The notes under the pieces were generated by a model. The model saw only the letters and a program-made list of their open reading frames with translations. It was not told the DNA's origin and did not search any database. Source: Alentia gelatinosa (taxonomy: Eukaryota; Annelida; Polychaeta; Phyllodocida; Polynoidae). Taken from it: a stretch of DNA of 64,000 bases. Where the stretch lies: positions 53,710,789 to 53,774,788 of the forward strand of contig OX465584.1 in assembly GCA_950022655.1 (NCBI GenBank). The letters are read 5' to 3'. The position numbers and the translations under genes are program-made. Below, piece after piece: positions 24,001 through 39,000 of this stretch. Position 1 is the first letter of the stretch; each line of letters starts with the position of its first letter.

Positions 24001-27000
24001 AATAAGCCTGCTGCAAAAACCTATCCTTTGACTATCTGCGTGCCAACTCTGTGGCATCGGCCTGTGTCTTTTTTACCCTAAAAATGCAGTTGTAGAGATA
24101 GCAGGTTAACTGGATGCGAAATGCGTTACAGAAAATTACCCTTGGATTGAAGGGTAGGGTATCCGGAGCTCAAGTGTGTTTAGTTTAAGAGTTCGCAGAA
24201 CGAGGTGTGTCTAACAACTCGTAGCGGATTTCTGTCAGCCACACTGACCCTGTTCCCATATATTATCCCTTGATCATAACTGAAATATTACCTGTTTCAG
24301 ATGCAACTGATGGGGTTCAGAAATATGGTTTGGCTTGGTCTCAACCGACTTGCGGACCGGAGGGACACCTGGACGTATGTATACTTTCATCCACATCAAA
24401 GGTTTTTGATTCCACTGAATGAATATATCTATTATTCACCCATTACAAAGTCTCCATAGGAAATGTATAGAGCATCTGGAAACAGTTACCTGGGACCTGT
24501 TTCAGTAGTTTCGTGACATGCCTAGGTGGCATCTCTGACACCATACTGACAGATCACAAGATTGCAGTCGATGACACACGGAGTTTCACTCACTTCTCGT
24601 AGGAATTAAGCAATGACACTTTAACATGAGTAGGGGATACATATAATCTATAATCGTCCCAAATATGAAGAAAATTGGCCACTTTGATCTTCAGATATTT
24701 GCTAGTCTTTTTCTGCTGTTGCTTGCACTGTTGGTGCCGCTGTTGATGTCTGTCTAGGCCTAATGTCACGAGACTACTGAAACAGGTCCCTGGAGAGCCT
24801 CGCGTGTCAGAATCTCCTGCACGAGATTCCGAAAAAAGTCCCCCAGTCAGAATGAGCTCAAGTCATCATGTTCTTCAATTAAGTTTTTTCAATATGCTTT
24901 CAATATTGATCACTTAGAATCAGTTATGATCATCTCATTTACCATCAGAGCTCATTGTCTTTAAAGGATTTGCATGCTAAAAACATGGAAGGATAGCGAA
25001 CTATATACTGGTGCAAGTATACCACCATGCTGTAGCGTTAAGGCATGATCTGGAGGTATATATTGTCTTGCAATAAACTTTGTATTGCAATATACTTGTT
25101 ATCAATTGTGTAGGTGGATAATAGATACAATAACGACTGGTTTTGTGTATGAGTTGCTGTTTTTGTGTTTTCATTCTTGCTATACCAGGGACCTGTTTCA
25201 CTAGATTCGTGATATGTCTGTGACACCATACAGACATTAGGGTTGTCTAGTTTCGTGACAACACAAGTTGCTGGCCTTAGGAAAAGACAGACTCCAAACA
25301 TAAGAATCTATACATCATGGACCTGTTTCACTAGTTCTGTTACAAAAGTGTTAGACAGACATGAAAAGCGGCACCAACGGTGCAAGCAAGAACGGACAAA
25401 AGGAAGTCTAATGTCTAGTTCTTATGAAACCGGACACACCATCTAGACGCCATCTAGACATGTCACAAAACTAGTGAAACTGCGACCTGTTTCACTAGTT
25501 TCGTCACATGTCTAGATGATATCTGTGACACCATACTGACAGATTGGGGTTCACTAGTTTCATGACAACACAAGTAGGCATGAGTCTTGCTTGTCGCGAC
25601 ATTAGAAGTGACATGCATTATGAAACGTAACTTACTTTTGTCCGTTCTTGCTTGCATTGTTGGTGCCGCTTCTCATGTCTGTCTAGCACTTTTGTCACGA
25701 AACTAGTGAAACAGGTCTATGATGTATAGATTCTTATGTTTGGAGTCTGTCTTTTCCTAAGGGCAGCAACTTGTGTTGTCACGAAACTAGACAACCCTAA
25801 TGTCTGTATGGTGTCACAGACATATCACGAAAACTAGTGAAACAGGTCCCAGGTCCCAGACCCTGCAATTGGCAGATAACAATACGTGATTGTGTTTAAT
25901 CCGCAGGTGGTCTGACGGCACCAATCTTGCAGACTACACAAAATGGAAGATCGGGTACCCTCGTGAAGACACCCACTACCGGCATCTCTGTGGAGAAATG
26001 GAATCATATGATGCTGAAGGTATTTAAAACACTGCGCTACATCGCCAGCATGATACGTTCTTCGTGGAAAATAATGTGCTAAATCCACCAGAATTTCTTA
26101 ATTAATTGACAGAGATGAGACTAATCGAGTATTTCCTGGCTAAATTGCAGAATATCTTACCACAAATGATGCACTCCTCCTTCAAAATTGTCAATAATTC
26201 GAGCCCGTTTTATCTCTATTTAAACTTTTGCCGCCCTCTATGCTTGATAATGATAACTAGATTTGAATCGGCATTTTGCACGTATTTTCGCTCATACTTT
26301 ATCACATTTTACATCGAGATCACTTAATTATAGAACTTTGAACTCCGTTAAAGTACAACTTGTTTTAGAAAATATGTTTATAAGAAACTTTTCCTCAGAA
26401 ATCGGGACCCGATTTTAGGTGAATTTTTTTTTCTTTTTTCTTTTTTTTAAAAGAAAATATGGTCATTAGAATCGAATAATCATGTAGTTTCAGTTTTTGT
26501 GTAGGATTAGATTGAGCACTGCAGTAGGTTATAGTATCATTAAACATAGAACAAGTTTGGTCCGTCAAGTTAACAAACATTTTGATCATTTGGTATTGTA
26601 ACCGAAGTACGAGAACAAATCAACGAGAACAAATCAAACATTTTGTGTGGTCACTCAGGTTATTTACTTTTATTGGTAACATCTGATGGTCATCAGGTCT
26701 TTCTTTTAACAATGCTGTGGCATGACATAGACTCTCATAAGTCCAAGAAAATTAGGTGCTAGGGATGAGATGAGACGAAGTAAGGTGTGTTGCCATTAGT
26801 GTGATGATATGTAACATATAATAATATAAATACATAGCGGGTAATAATACATAGTAGTTTAATGAATATGACTTCTCTTCGAGCTATATTTGCCACTTGA
26901 CAGATAACAATTGACTATTATCAGTTTTGAGTTGTCCGCTGTTCTGTTATCCCCCTACCTCTCGGCCAGGGGGTGCACAAGAGAAAAGTACCTTTTCCAT

Positions 27001-30000
27001 GTATAGGTGTTACAATGTATGAGGTTAATGATAAGTAAACACTAAGTTTGGATTTTTTTAGAATAAAATCCTATTATCCAGATTTTATAAAGATCTCTGA
27101 CCATAACTGATTGAGCCAAAACCACGATTCATCAGGATGCTTTATGATATATATTCATTCACAATCAATTAAGGATATAAATTTACCTCTTACTTGATTG
27201 TACTTATGCGGTTTTTTCACCTGCCAACTAAAAACCCACCAATAATGTTCACACTCTACATGGTCAGTAAATCGTTCTTCTTGTTAAAGGTTGACGGTAC
27301 GTAATCGGTGACCTGCAGTGCAAAATTGCGGTGGACGCTCACCGACTTTTGGTAGTCAATGCAGAACATCACTGATTAATTCAATGTGCTTTGAGTTTGT
27401 TGATGGGTGCAGAAGTCGGTCTGTGGTGCCATATTGCTTAAGGCAGGAGAGAAAATTGTTTACCGTTTCTGTTTCCACCCAATGATTATTGCACTAAATG
27501 TGGCACATAATCGGTCGGCAGTGCATAATCTATGGTCATTATCGGCAAGAGGAAATGCTACATTAGATTTGAACCATGTATGGATTCCTCTGTAAGACAT
27601 ATGTAAGACTGGAAGAGAAAGGTCGTGCGACCTAAAATGTACTATATTATAAAATTGGATATGCTGACTTCTAAGTAGAGGGGAACACTGGATAAGATAG
27701 AAATTCGACGAATTGCTAATAATGATATGTAATGGAATTTAGTCTGTCTTACTTCTGAACAAAGATTAAAATGGAATTGTTAAGATCTGAGTACTACTAT
27801 ACTGTTATGCTAGACCTTGACTGTAACTGAAAAAACATCGCGTGCGCGATGACGCTACATGTCAATAAAAGGAAATTTAAAAAAAAGATTTAAAAAAAAG
27901 ATAAAAAATTCACACTGTTCTGCTTGTAGGTCTTTGGTATAATACAAACTGTGACTCTCTGGACCATGGTTTTGTGTGTAAACGTCAACAAGGCAGTACC
28001 ATCCCCATAACTACCCCCCTGCCTGGAGTGACTGGAGGCCACTGCCCATCAGGCTACTTCGAAGGAGGTATGTAATATGTCTCAATTGCATCACATTTGT
28101 AATGTAACAAAATCCCTTTGTGTCAAATCCAATCTCCACATTCCTGGTGGGGTGTGGGGGTTCGAATTGGGACAACAATTTTTTTTTCGCTCGCTCGCTC
28201 GTCAACCTACACTTGCATCACATTTGTACCTTTTATGATATTTTCGGTAGAATTTTTCATTCCCCTGTATTGTATAATATCACACATGTTCAATGGATGC
28301 CTTTACTTAGTTTCAACTGATAAAGCTGAAGGAAAATCTAGATGTACCCTCTAAAAAATCTAGCGAGTATTTCAGAAGAAACCAACAATATTTGGTCAAG
28401 GTTGTTGTCATCCATGAGTTTGATGCGGAGTGATATGAACGAGGTGACAGCCGAGTAAATATCATATAGCGCTCAAATGAGTTGGAGAACAACGACTTTG
28501 ACCAAAACAAGTTGCTTTCTGTTTTCATCTTCCCCCTGTACACATGTACACTAAGAGAATGGACAACACCCAGTATATATATAGACCATGGATAACGGAC
28601 TGCAATACTCGTAAGGGCATGGAGAATGAGTTCCCAATGTTAGGCCTATGGGGCAAAAATCTACCGTTGGTCGAGATAAAGTGGTAGACCGCATTTGTTC
28701 CACTGCACGAAAACCACCGTTTTATTCATATATACGCCATCACGGAAGTGCATGTATTGGCTGAATATTGACTTGTTTTCATTTATATACGCCCAGGCTT
28801 TATATACGACAGACGCATCTTGGTTGTATTTCACACCCGGCGTATATGAGAGAAAATACCCTCTGCCCTGCCCCCTCCCGCCCCTTTGTGTTGGTAGAAG
28901 TATAGGTGTCCTCAGTAGGAAGCTCTCCCCCCCCACCCCCCGCCACCTCCCCCCGCCCGCTCTCAGTGAAGCCCTGTTCAAAGGACGCTTATATATACGC
29001 CCACAGATGAGGTGTATACACATGGGGATTAAGACGACTTTGTAGACGCAAAATACCTATTCATATACGCCCGGCGCATTCATATGTAAAATGATGGTTT
29101 TCGTGCAGTGTTCATGAGGTGAACTATATCCAATAAAAAATTATTTTTTTGAATTATACATATATATTGGATGTTTTCTTTTTCTAGGTAACAACAAATG
29201 CTTTAGGGTGGTCATCCCGGGAGGCGATGGGTACACGTGGCGCGAGGCGATCGACCACTGCCGGCGGAAGGTGGCCTTCCTGCCCGACATCGCCACCATC
29301 GCCGACCCCCTTGAGCAGGGTAAGACACATCCCCACATACCTGTGGCCCAACACTAGACATAGACATCATTATCCATGGTCTAAAGAGTACCCATTGTAA
29401 CTCTCAGATAGCATAACTGTGGTATATGGATTCAAATACATGGTATACGGCCTCAAAGCCATTGTACATGGGAAAATAGTCCATTTGTGCTACAAAATAA
29501 AAAGGTCCCGATTGGATCTACCATTCTAAAAGTTAATAAAATGTATATGTATTTAACTTCTTTTTCTTATTGGAAGGCCTTTAAGTTAAAAAAAATATAT
29601 ATATACATATTACTAAGAGACAACCACTCGTGGTTTACGACCTCCTGTCCACAAAACCATCGAATTTTTTTTCATAAAGAGCAGTGTTTAACCATCGATT
29701 ATTGACTATATAATTGATGATTTATTTTTGGGGACAGATGCCTTAAACCACATGGGGTTGATGAAAGGAAATAAAATTGTTTACCTAAAAATATGTGGCC
29801 TGTTCTTATTGTAAGGCCTTTAAATTTGAAAAAAAAATGATGTTTTTTTGTCCAGCTGTGATCAGCAGTATGATGCAGGACACTAGGACGGCGCTGTGGA
29901 CTGGTCTCTACAGGACCGGGGACGGGAACGCCGAATGGATGTGGGTGGACAACATGCCGAACCGCTACACCAACTGGGCGGCCGGGGAGCCCTTAAATCC

Positions 30001-33000
30001 CAACGTACGTCCAATAGCTTTCCCTGTACATAAAACCTTAGACTTACTCAAGTCTTTGATTATGAACACCCATTAAATGATTGAAGGAAGTCAGAATAAA
30101 GTTCATTATGAAATGAAAAGTTACAGCTTAGCCCCGTCAATCTATCATTATGAAATGTAGCCTTGCCTGACTGGCCCGTGAATCAAACTGTCAGTAAGTC
30201 TGGATAAGGGCCAATTAGGGTTATACTAAAAACCATGGTAGGCAAGATCATGAAAATCAGTCGTTCGTGACTGAGATCGTAGCCTCTCTATTCATCCCAC
30301 GTTTTGTACCGCGATAGTATATAACCAACATTATGTATCAACTCTTGAGGAATAAAGAAAGATTAAAAAAAAAAAAAAAAGGTAGGCGGAGGGGTAGCAA
30401 TAAGATGCAGGAACTGGAGCCAGTCTAGAGGCCAGCGCACACCTACCACGATCCTGGGGCCCGTTTAATAATCTAGAATCTTTCATGTAGACCTTTTCTG
30501 TATGCTATAGAGTCCCAAGGACGATGTGGGCCAGCATTTTTTTCAACACTTATAGACGACCTTATGGACGGCTAATATTGTCTTAGCGAACAGACTTAAA
30601 TACTATTAAACCATAATCCTTTTACGAGTGAAAGTGCTTCTCGTTTGGAGTGCTTCAGAATATTCTCTGGGCTATCGCCTCGCTCATATTACTACGCACT
30701 CCAAACTCGATGGCGAATGAGGCCTAAGACCAAACACTCATCAATTTCTTTCTTGATATGCATTGTTCCAGGCACACTGTTCAGAGTTGAGGGCCTTCCT
30801 TCCACCGCTCGGGGCATGGAACTCACGGGATTGTGACGACCGGATAGGAGTAGTTTGTCAAACAGTTAAAGGTGAAATGTGCTTTTCTTAATATATGTCT
30901 TATCAGAATGAGAAGTAAAAAAGAAGAGGCCAACAAGTTTAGGTCACAGTTGTCGTTCTCCAAAGAGTTTGAATGCGGAGCGATCTAAAGAAGGCAACAG
31001 CGGGGAGAATGTTGTCAAGCGTTCAAATGATATGGGATCAACGACTGTGACCAAAATTGGTTGGTTTCCAGTATGTATCTCATAAAGTATGTGACCTTGC
31101 TTGCTGGCCTCCTATAGCCTAGGTTGGGTGCATCGTCTCAGACAAGTGCCCTGGGAATCCCACAATGTGAAAACCACTTAAAGCCAATGCCCATCTACCG
31201 ATTTAGGAACATTTATGTACCTTTGTCGCCGACAAACGGCCGGTAATTTGTCGCAGGCAACCCATCTTAATGGAGTCGGTAGATGTGGCACAGCTAGGCA
31301 AGGTTTCCCACCGATTAGTGAACCACCGCCCTCAGACGTCCTTTTGTCGCCGACAAGCTGTGGTTTAAAAGTTCCAAAATCGGTGGGGATCAGTTTATCA
31401 ACATGTTGATAAATGTTGTCGCCGACAACGGCACGTTGGGAAAGGAGGGTTGAGTGGTTGGCCGACAAGGGCCGACGAAGTACCTACTGTAATCGCTTGG
31501 TGAGGCTTGTAGGGGGTGCCACACTTGATATCTATGGTTTTTGCCCTCCCGCACCGATTAGTGTACCTCTGTCGGTCAGAAATCGTATTTCAGTCGTTTG
31601 GTGTACACTCAAAGACCAGCACTTGAAGGCACTGTTCCCAAATCCTAGCCCAGTTGGCGGGGTGCATAATCGTATATCTGTCGGTAGCTGTACACTGATT
31701 TGCTTAGGACTAAAACCCTCTACCCCCTCTCCTCGAGGGTCGCGGGTCGAGCGAGGTATTACGTAATTTGCCTGCGACAAGGTGACAGACTCGTATACGA
31801 TTTGGGGACTAATCGTTCAACCCGAAATCGGTAGATGCACATCCGCTATTAAATTTTAAACATCAATGTTTAAAGTAAAAATCCCTTGAGACGATGTACT
31901 CCGAGAGAGGAATTCGTTGGTGACAAGTGCAAGTATGCGCAGAAATGATACCTGTCAATTCAGACGTGGAGATTGTGTCCTGGTACAAAATCTCAAATAG
32001 ATCTATCTTATATAGAATTGGATCGAGAATCGTATATTAAAGAAATAAATAATACTCCGCGAGTTTGGATGTACCACAATCTTCATCGAGGCAAAGCTGA
32101 GTGACCATTACTGTCCATCCAAACGAGTGGAATAGTGTTCATTTTACGATTCGAGGGATTCGGTTCTGGGTTCATCTCTCACCCCTTACACGAACATTAG
32201 ATTAGCATCACAATATCAGAACAATGCGAATTACTTCGCAAATCCAATGTCTTATCCACTTTCTGAAAGCCTGGCCGCTGATTGGTCAATGAACTCATCT
32301 GACATCATTGTGCCACGACCATGGCATAGTATTGTCACTTTACGTGGGTTATCGTTGCGTATAATCTTTTAAGGCCATTCCCATGGCTAAACTTATACCA
32401 GGGGTGACATAAATTGTATGGTGTAGGGAAAGGATCAATCATTTTTATCTTACCTCTAATAAAAGACTTCAATGTTATGTCACTGTATTCCGGCTAGCGT
32501 GCAGTAAAGTGTTATTTATTGCACAGAACTAAAATGGCTAATCATTATTCTAAAATCATGGAGGCAGGGTAGGATAAATACTAACTGAACTGGACATAGT
32601 AATGTAGTATTAATCAGTATGCTCGTCCAACGCCTCGTGCAGTAACGCGACCTGTCCGTCGTACAATAAACACTACACTACTAAAGCCTGATGCCCATCT
32701 ACCAATTCAGGGTTCAGCGATTAGTTTGCAAATCGTATAGGAGTCGGTGAACTTGTTGCAGGCAAATTATGTAACTCTTCGCTCGATCTGCGGACATTGA
32801 GGAGATGGGGTGGGGGATATTAGTCCTAAGCAAATCTGTCTACTAATCGGTGGCTCACCCTTGCCTAGCTGTCCTACATCTACCGACTACGGCCGACTCC
32901 GTTAGGATGCCTTGGCTGAGACAAATTACTGTCCGTTTGTCGCCGACAAAGGTACATGAATGTTCCAAAATCGGTAGATGGGCATTGGGCTTAACTCTCG

Positions 33001-36000
33001 TTCATACAATGTACGCTGACTTTACGTCTTCATGTTTCTCTCATCAGACCCGTCGAACTGGATCTCCACACCACCAGCAACAACTCCAAACGTGTGCACA
33101 AACGGATACCTGCCCTTCTGGGGTTCCTGTTATAAGATGGTCTCGGACGCAGTCAACTGGAATGGTGCCAACTCAGCATGCAAGGCTGATGGCGCCCAGT
33201 TAACCTCGATCCACTCCGGTCCCGAAAACGCCTTCATCCAGTCTATTTCCTACCAGGCCAACACACCAATCTGGATAGGCCTCCATGATGAAGAGGTATG
33301 TATAAGTTTCCTCTAGGCTTCTTTCCATTGGCCAACAAAAACGGTTTAGATTTTTGTGTGCTCCTAATAGCCTATTTACGTTTTGCGTCAGCAATGCTAA
33401 AGGTCAGTTGGTGTTTCCTGACTGTATATTGGTGATGGTCAATGGAAATAGGCTATTAGGAGAACACAAAAAAATCTACACCATTTTCGCCGGTCAATGG
33501 GCCTGTTTCCATTGGCCGACAAACACGGTGTAGATTTTCTGTGTTCTCCTAATAGCCTACTTCCACTTTGTGTCAGCAGTGCTAAGGTCGTCAGTGGTTT
33601 CTGATATTGGTGATGGCCAATGGGAATAGGCTATTAGGAGAACACAAACAATTTGCACTGTGTTTGTCAGCTAATGGAAACGGGCCTTATGGCTGACGAA
33701 AACGACAGAGATTTTTTTAGTAACCCAGAACGTCTGTCATTGGTGCCATAGACTGTGCGTCAGTATCGGAAAATCAGTGAGGGTCGCAGTTTTCACTCAG
33801 TAACTGAGCTTTCACTCAGTGTTCACAGTGTGTAGAAGAATAGCTGTGTTGGGCATATGACCAATGATTACTCTGACCCCCCAACAGAAATAACTGAAAT
33901 ACATCCGTAGGTGGTGCCACATTGAATAATCTAAGCAGAAAAAGTCATGGGTCATTTCATGAGCTTGGTCGTTTCCATTGACTGATTTTGGGTCAGCAGT
34001 GCCAAAAGTCCGTCTGTGGCTCCTGACCTTAGATCTGTGACGGGAAATCGGCTAATGGAAACGGGCCTATAAGTTTATAACAATTCACAGATTAAGTGCC
34101 CAGTTAGTTTTCACACTGTACTAAATGTTAAAGGAAATTTCAAAAAGGTGTGAGTTGGTGGGTAAAATTTTAATTCTATGCAATATGCAATATCCTCACA
34201 TTTGCTCGGATATTAATATGCACGAACCCCTCGGAGAATACCAGTTCTCTGTGTACGTAAGTATCAGTGTCTAGAACAAGTGTTTACAGTTTATTTTATG
34301 TGATCACAGAGAAAAGGTGAATACTTGTGGACTGATCACTGGGCATTGACCTACACACGCTGGGCCGACTCCGAGCCCAGTCAGGACCCACAGAATGGAG
34401 GCTGTGTGAGGCAGCGGCCGTTTGACGGAACATGGGAGGACTATCACTGTATCTCCCTCATGGGCTACGTCTGCAAGAAAACAACTGGTAAATGAGGTCT
34501 AGAATATATGAGTACAATAATTAACTCTCTTCAGATGAGAATGACTTCAGGCAGTATGTCAGTAGGGTACGAGAATGCCTTTATGTAATTAATAAGTCAG
34601 CATGCAGGATATGAAAATACCTTTAAGGCAGTATGTCAGTAGGATATGAGAATGCCTTAGGCTGTATCTCAGTAGGAAGTGTAAATGCCTTTATACAGTA
34701 TCAAAATAGGGTGTGAGAATGTCTTAAGACAGTATGTAATCAGGATGTGAGAATGTTCTTAAGCAGTAAGTCAGCAGGGGGTGATAAAGCCTTTTCATAG
34801 TATGTCAGTGGGGTGTGAGAATGTCTTAAGGCAGTATGTCAGTGGGAGATGGGAATGCCTTTAGGCCGTATGTCAGTGGCGAGGGGGTATAGAGAGAGTG
34901 CCTTTAAGGCAATATGCTAGCAGGATGTGAGAATGCCTTTAGGCAGTGCCTTAAGGCAATATGCTAGCAGGATGTGAGAATGCCTTTAGGCAGTGCCTTT
35001 AGGCAATATGTTAGTAGGGTGTAAAAATGCCTTTAGTCAGTATGTCAGTATGGTTATCTTATTCCCGGATTCTACTTTGCATGACACAACGACTGTGTTG
35101 TTTCAGGGCTTTGACTGCTGGGTTAAAACAGGACACGGTTACAAAACTTTGGAGATCAGGACGCTCCAGAGACAAATTCTTGTGGAGAGAATTCATTTTT
35201 CATATTTGTTTCTCACTTTTGCAGCCCCTCCGATTACGACCCCACCTCCGAGGCCTGGAAGCTGCCCGGGTAATAAGGAATGGCAGGAGTTTGGAGGTAA
35301 CTGCTACAAGTTCCATAGGTTAGGGTCAGAGACGTGGGGAGCCGCCAATATCAAGGTACGTCTTTACACGAGACGAGATCATTTATCTCAAGTGCGATTC
35401 ACACGATGGGATTCGCGTACCTCACAGGCCGTTTGTCTGAGACAAATCCCGTTGAGATTCGGTACTGAAACAGAATCTCCTCGTTTGAATGACAGGGTTC
35501 CTTTTTGCTGAGACAATTTTTTCTCTTGCAATTGTCAGCTACAATCACCCCTAACAAGGAACAGAATCTCATGAGATTTTGACTTTAAACAGGTTTAAAA
35601 TCCAGAGGGGGATTTTGGTGTGACACAAGTATTTCACACGTTCTCCCCCAATCTGTGAGTCTCAGTGGTCTCAAATAACACCTATTCACATGGGGAAGTA
35701 CCCTGAGTCGGCGACTGTGAACCTTGTGTATCCTGTGTACCCTGTGTGGGGGTTTAGGGGTGAGACTATGCACCTGTTAGGTCTTCCCATGTGAATTGAA
35801 TCCGCCATGTTAACCTGAGACTGTAGAATATTCCAATCTGTGAAACTTTGTACCCAGCTGGAAATAGTAGCCGACTGGTGCAAAGGTGTGAAGTGCACCG
35901 GTCTCAGGTCCATTTGTCCCATCGTGTGAATCCCACTTTAACCTTGGTTTTCCTTCCCTATAAGCCCAGTTCTCCTATGGTAGGATAACCACCTAGCCAT

Positions 36001-39000
36001 TCTGGTCCTTTTTAGGGGTAAATGTCGCCAACAATTGCAGGGGAAATACATGTCTCAGGGAAAGCAAACCCTACAATTTATCTGTGCTCCAGTACAGAAT
36101 CTCAGCAGGCTTTCTCTAAGAAAAACACCCTGTGAGTTACGTGAATCCGATCGTGTGAATCCCACTTGAGATTGAATTCATGGAAAGACACACCTGGTAC
36201 AGGGTCTTAAATGGGATTCACACGGTGGGATCCATGTACCTCACAAAGTGTTTGTCTGAGACAAATCCTGTTGAGATTCCGCACTGGAACACAATCTCCT
36301 CGTGTGAATGACAGGGTTCCAATTTGCTGAGACAACTTTTTTCCCTTGCAATTGTCGGCGACAATCACCCCTAACAAGGAACAGAATCTCATGAGATTTT
36401 GACTTTAAACAGGTTTAAAATCTATAGGGACATTTTGGTGAGACAAATGGACCTGCTGCGACCATGTACCTGTCCTAGCCAATAGGAGGCCAGCAAGCAT
36501 GATTACATGTTTGTAACACCCTTCACATCAAGGGTAATTGAGTCCCAAGTTGATTGGTCACTGTGAATATGTCTGAGATTATGTACCAGGTGTGTCCTTC
36601 CATGTGAATCAAATTCGCCATTTTTCCTTGAGACTGATAACAGTACTTAGCCATGAGAATTTTTTACCAAACGAGAATTGTCGGAGACTAGAGAAAAGGT
36701 GTGAAGTACACCGGTTTCAGGTACATGAGTCTCTTCGTGTGAATCCCACTCCAGACAACGTCCCTGAACAATCACCCCGGGACCCAGTACCCTTGATGCT
36801 CAAGTACCTTCTGAGGAAACAGGAGCCTTGAGTGAGGGGTGTGAGAAATAAGTGATCCTGCTTGCTTGTTTCCTATTGGCTGGGTAGGATACATCTCTCC
36901 CCAAAAGAAATTCCCCAATAACTTTTAAACATATTTGAAATCAAAATCTCTTGAGATTTTATAATTCAGGAGGAGAATCTATCGGCGATAATTAGCCTTA
37001 ACAACCTTCAGTCTCAGAGAAATGAAACCCCAACCATTCAGACGAGGAGACGAGAATCTTATCCTTCTGATTAAAATATTCATTTCATACACTTCCAATA
37101 TATCAAATAAAACAATATTTACTGTTGTACATCATCTATGTCTGTTATATCTAATTCACATATTTCATAATTTTCTGTGGAGTAATATGCATGTAAGACA
37201 TGTTCTTGTGTTTGAATGAGCCTTGGACCAGCAGTGATCATAACAGCCCAAAAGTGACTGAGGAACACTTTGCGGTCATGATCACTCTTTTGGCCTCCCA
37301 AATGTTCACTCTTTTTCGATCACAACTAATAAAGACGTTGACCACCATTTGGAAAACAGGACCCAGTATGATGGGTCTGTCCGTGTCACTGTTTTGGAGA
37401 TCATCTGGACAAAATGTCTGAATGATCCAGACTAAAGAATGCAAAACAGTGACAAAGAGCTCACAGTACCTGAGACTGTTTGCTATGTTATGATCATTTA
37501 TCTATAGAACGCGATGACCTCAAAACAGTCACTAACCAGTCACTAACCTTTAAGTCACTTATCTTTAAGGGCGAATGATGCCTTGAGGCATCATCCAGCC
37601 CAGGACGGATGATGCCTTGAGGCATCATTTCTCAGAAATCTACAAAATCGTTTTTAACCAAAAATAATGGCGGGACATTAATGAAATTTTCACAGAATGT
37701 ATGTATAATAGCATTATTATTATTTTTATTAAAAGGAAATAAAATATTTGAGACTATATATCATATCATGTGATTAAACCATTAAAATTGTGGGTTTCAA
37801 CGACTGTGTGCCCGTCCACTAGCGGCATAAAGTGCCACCAGCACCCGTCCTCCAGGCGGTAGCTTGGCCACCGGCACCCGTCCATAAAGGGTTAATGATT
37901 GTCATGACTACAAAACACATCCCTGAATAAAAATTTTGGTTTTCATTCTAGTGCAAGGCAGACAGTGTTTTTGCAAACTTAGCATCAATCCACAGTGTGG
38001 CAGAGAACAACTGGGTCTTCAAAGAGCTGAAAGGGTCTGTAGCCCTGAGTAACAACGTGTGGTTAGGACTCTACAGAGGACCTAATGGGGGTGAGTTCTC
38101 TTGTTTATTAGAGCATGCTTGGACGATATTTAGTAGAAACCAAACGAGAGTTAGCCTTGTCAATGTTTATGCCACGATGGGCAGGTCGTGTATTATACTA
38201 CACGAGGTTATAGCCGAGTGTAGTGAGTAGCAGACCAGGGAGCTGTTTCAAAACCATAGACTTAACCCACGTTTTGAAACAGCTCCTGATCAGAGTGGTT
38301 AAACATTGACAAGGCTAACTCGAGTTCAGTTTAGTATTTATCCTACCCCTAATATAAAATCCCATAGGCTTAACATTGAGTTTCCGTATGCCACGTTGAC
38401 TGGCATACAGAATTTTATATGCCACTAGTGGCATACAGAATTATTATCACGTAATTTTCCAAAATCGGGGAGATTGGGTAGGATAAAATCAAAACCCGAT
38501 TCGTTTTAATCTTGGCCACTGCATGCCACTCCTGGAGTTTTGGCTCCGGACTTCACTCGGCTTCGCCTCATGAAATCACTATGCCAAACTCCAGTCGTGG
38601 CATACGGTGGCCAAGATTAAAACTCATCCAGTTTTACGATATTTTCCTACCCCCTCTCACCGATATACGGAGCCTACAGATCGCTACTGAGTAATGATAA
38701 AAGCGATTCATGGTGCTGTGGATCGATGGTGATAAAGCCATTTTCCACTGCCCATCAAAAATGGCACCAATTTATTAACTTCTTCTAATAGTCAAATTTT
38801 TTTCACAACGAGAAACAATTTGCGGAGTGTGATCTCGACAACTTTGGAACTCATGTGAAATAAATTTGTAACCAATGATTCTCCTAATAGTCAGTCTGTG
38901 GTGGCCAATGACCTAAAAAATCGGTAAGGATGCAGTGTATTGCTTGTTGCTGTATTTAACAAGTTCGATTGAAGTTGTTCGGTGGCAGCCTAATTCTATG

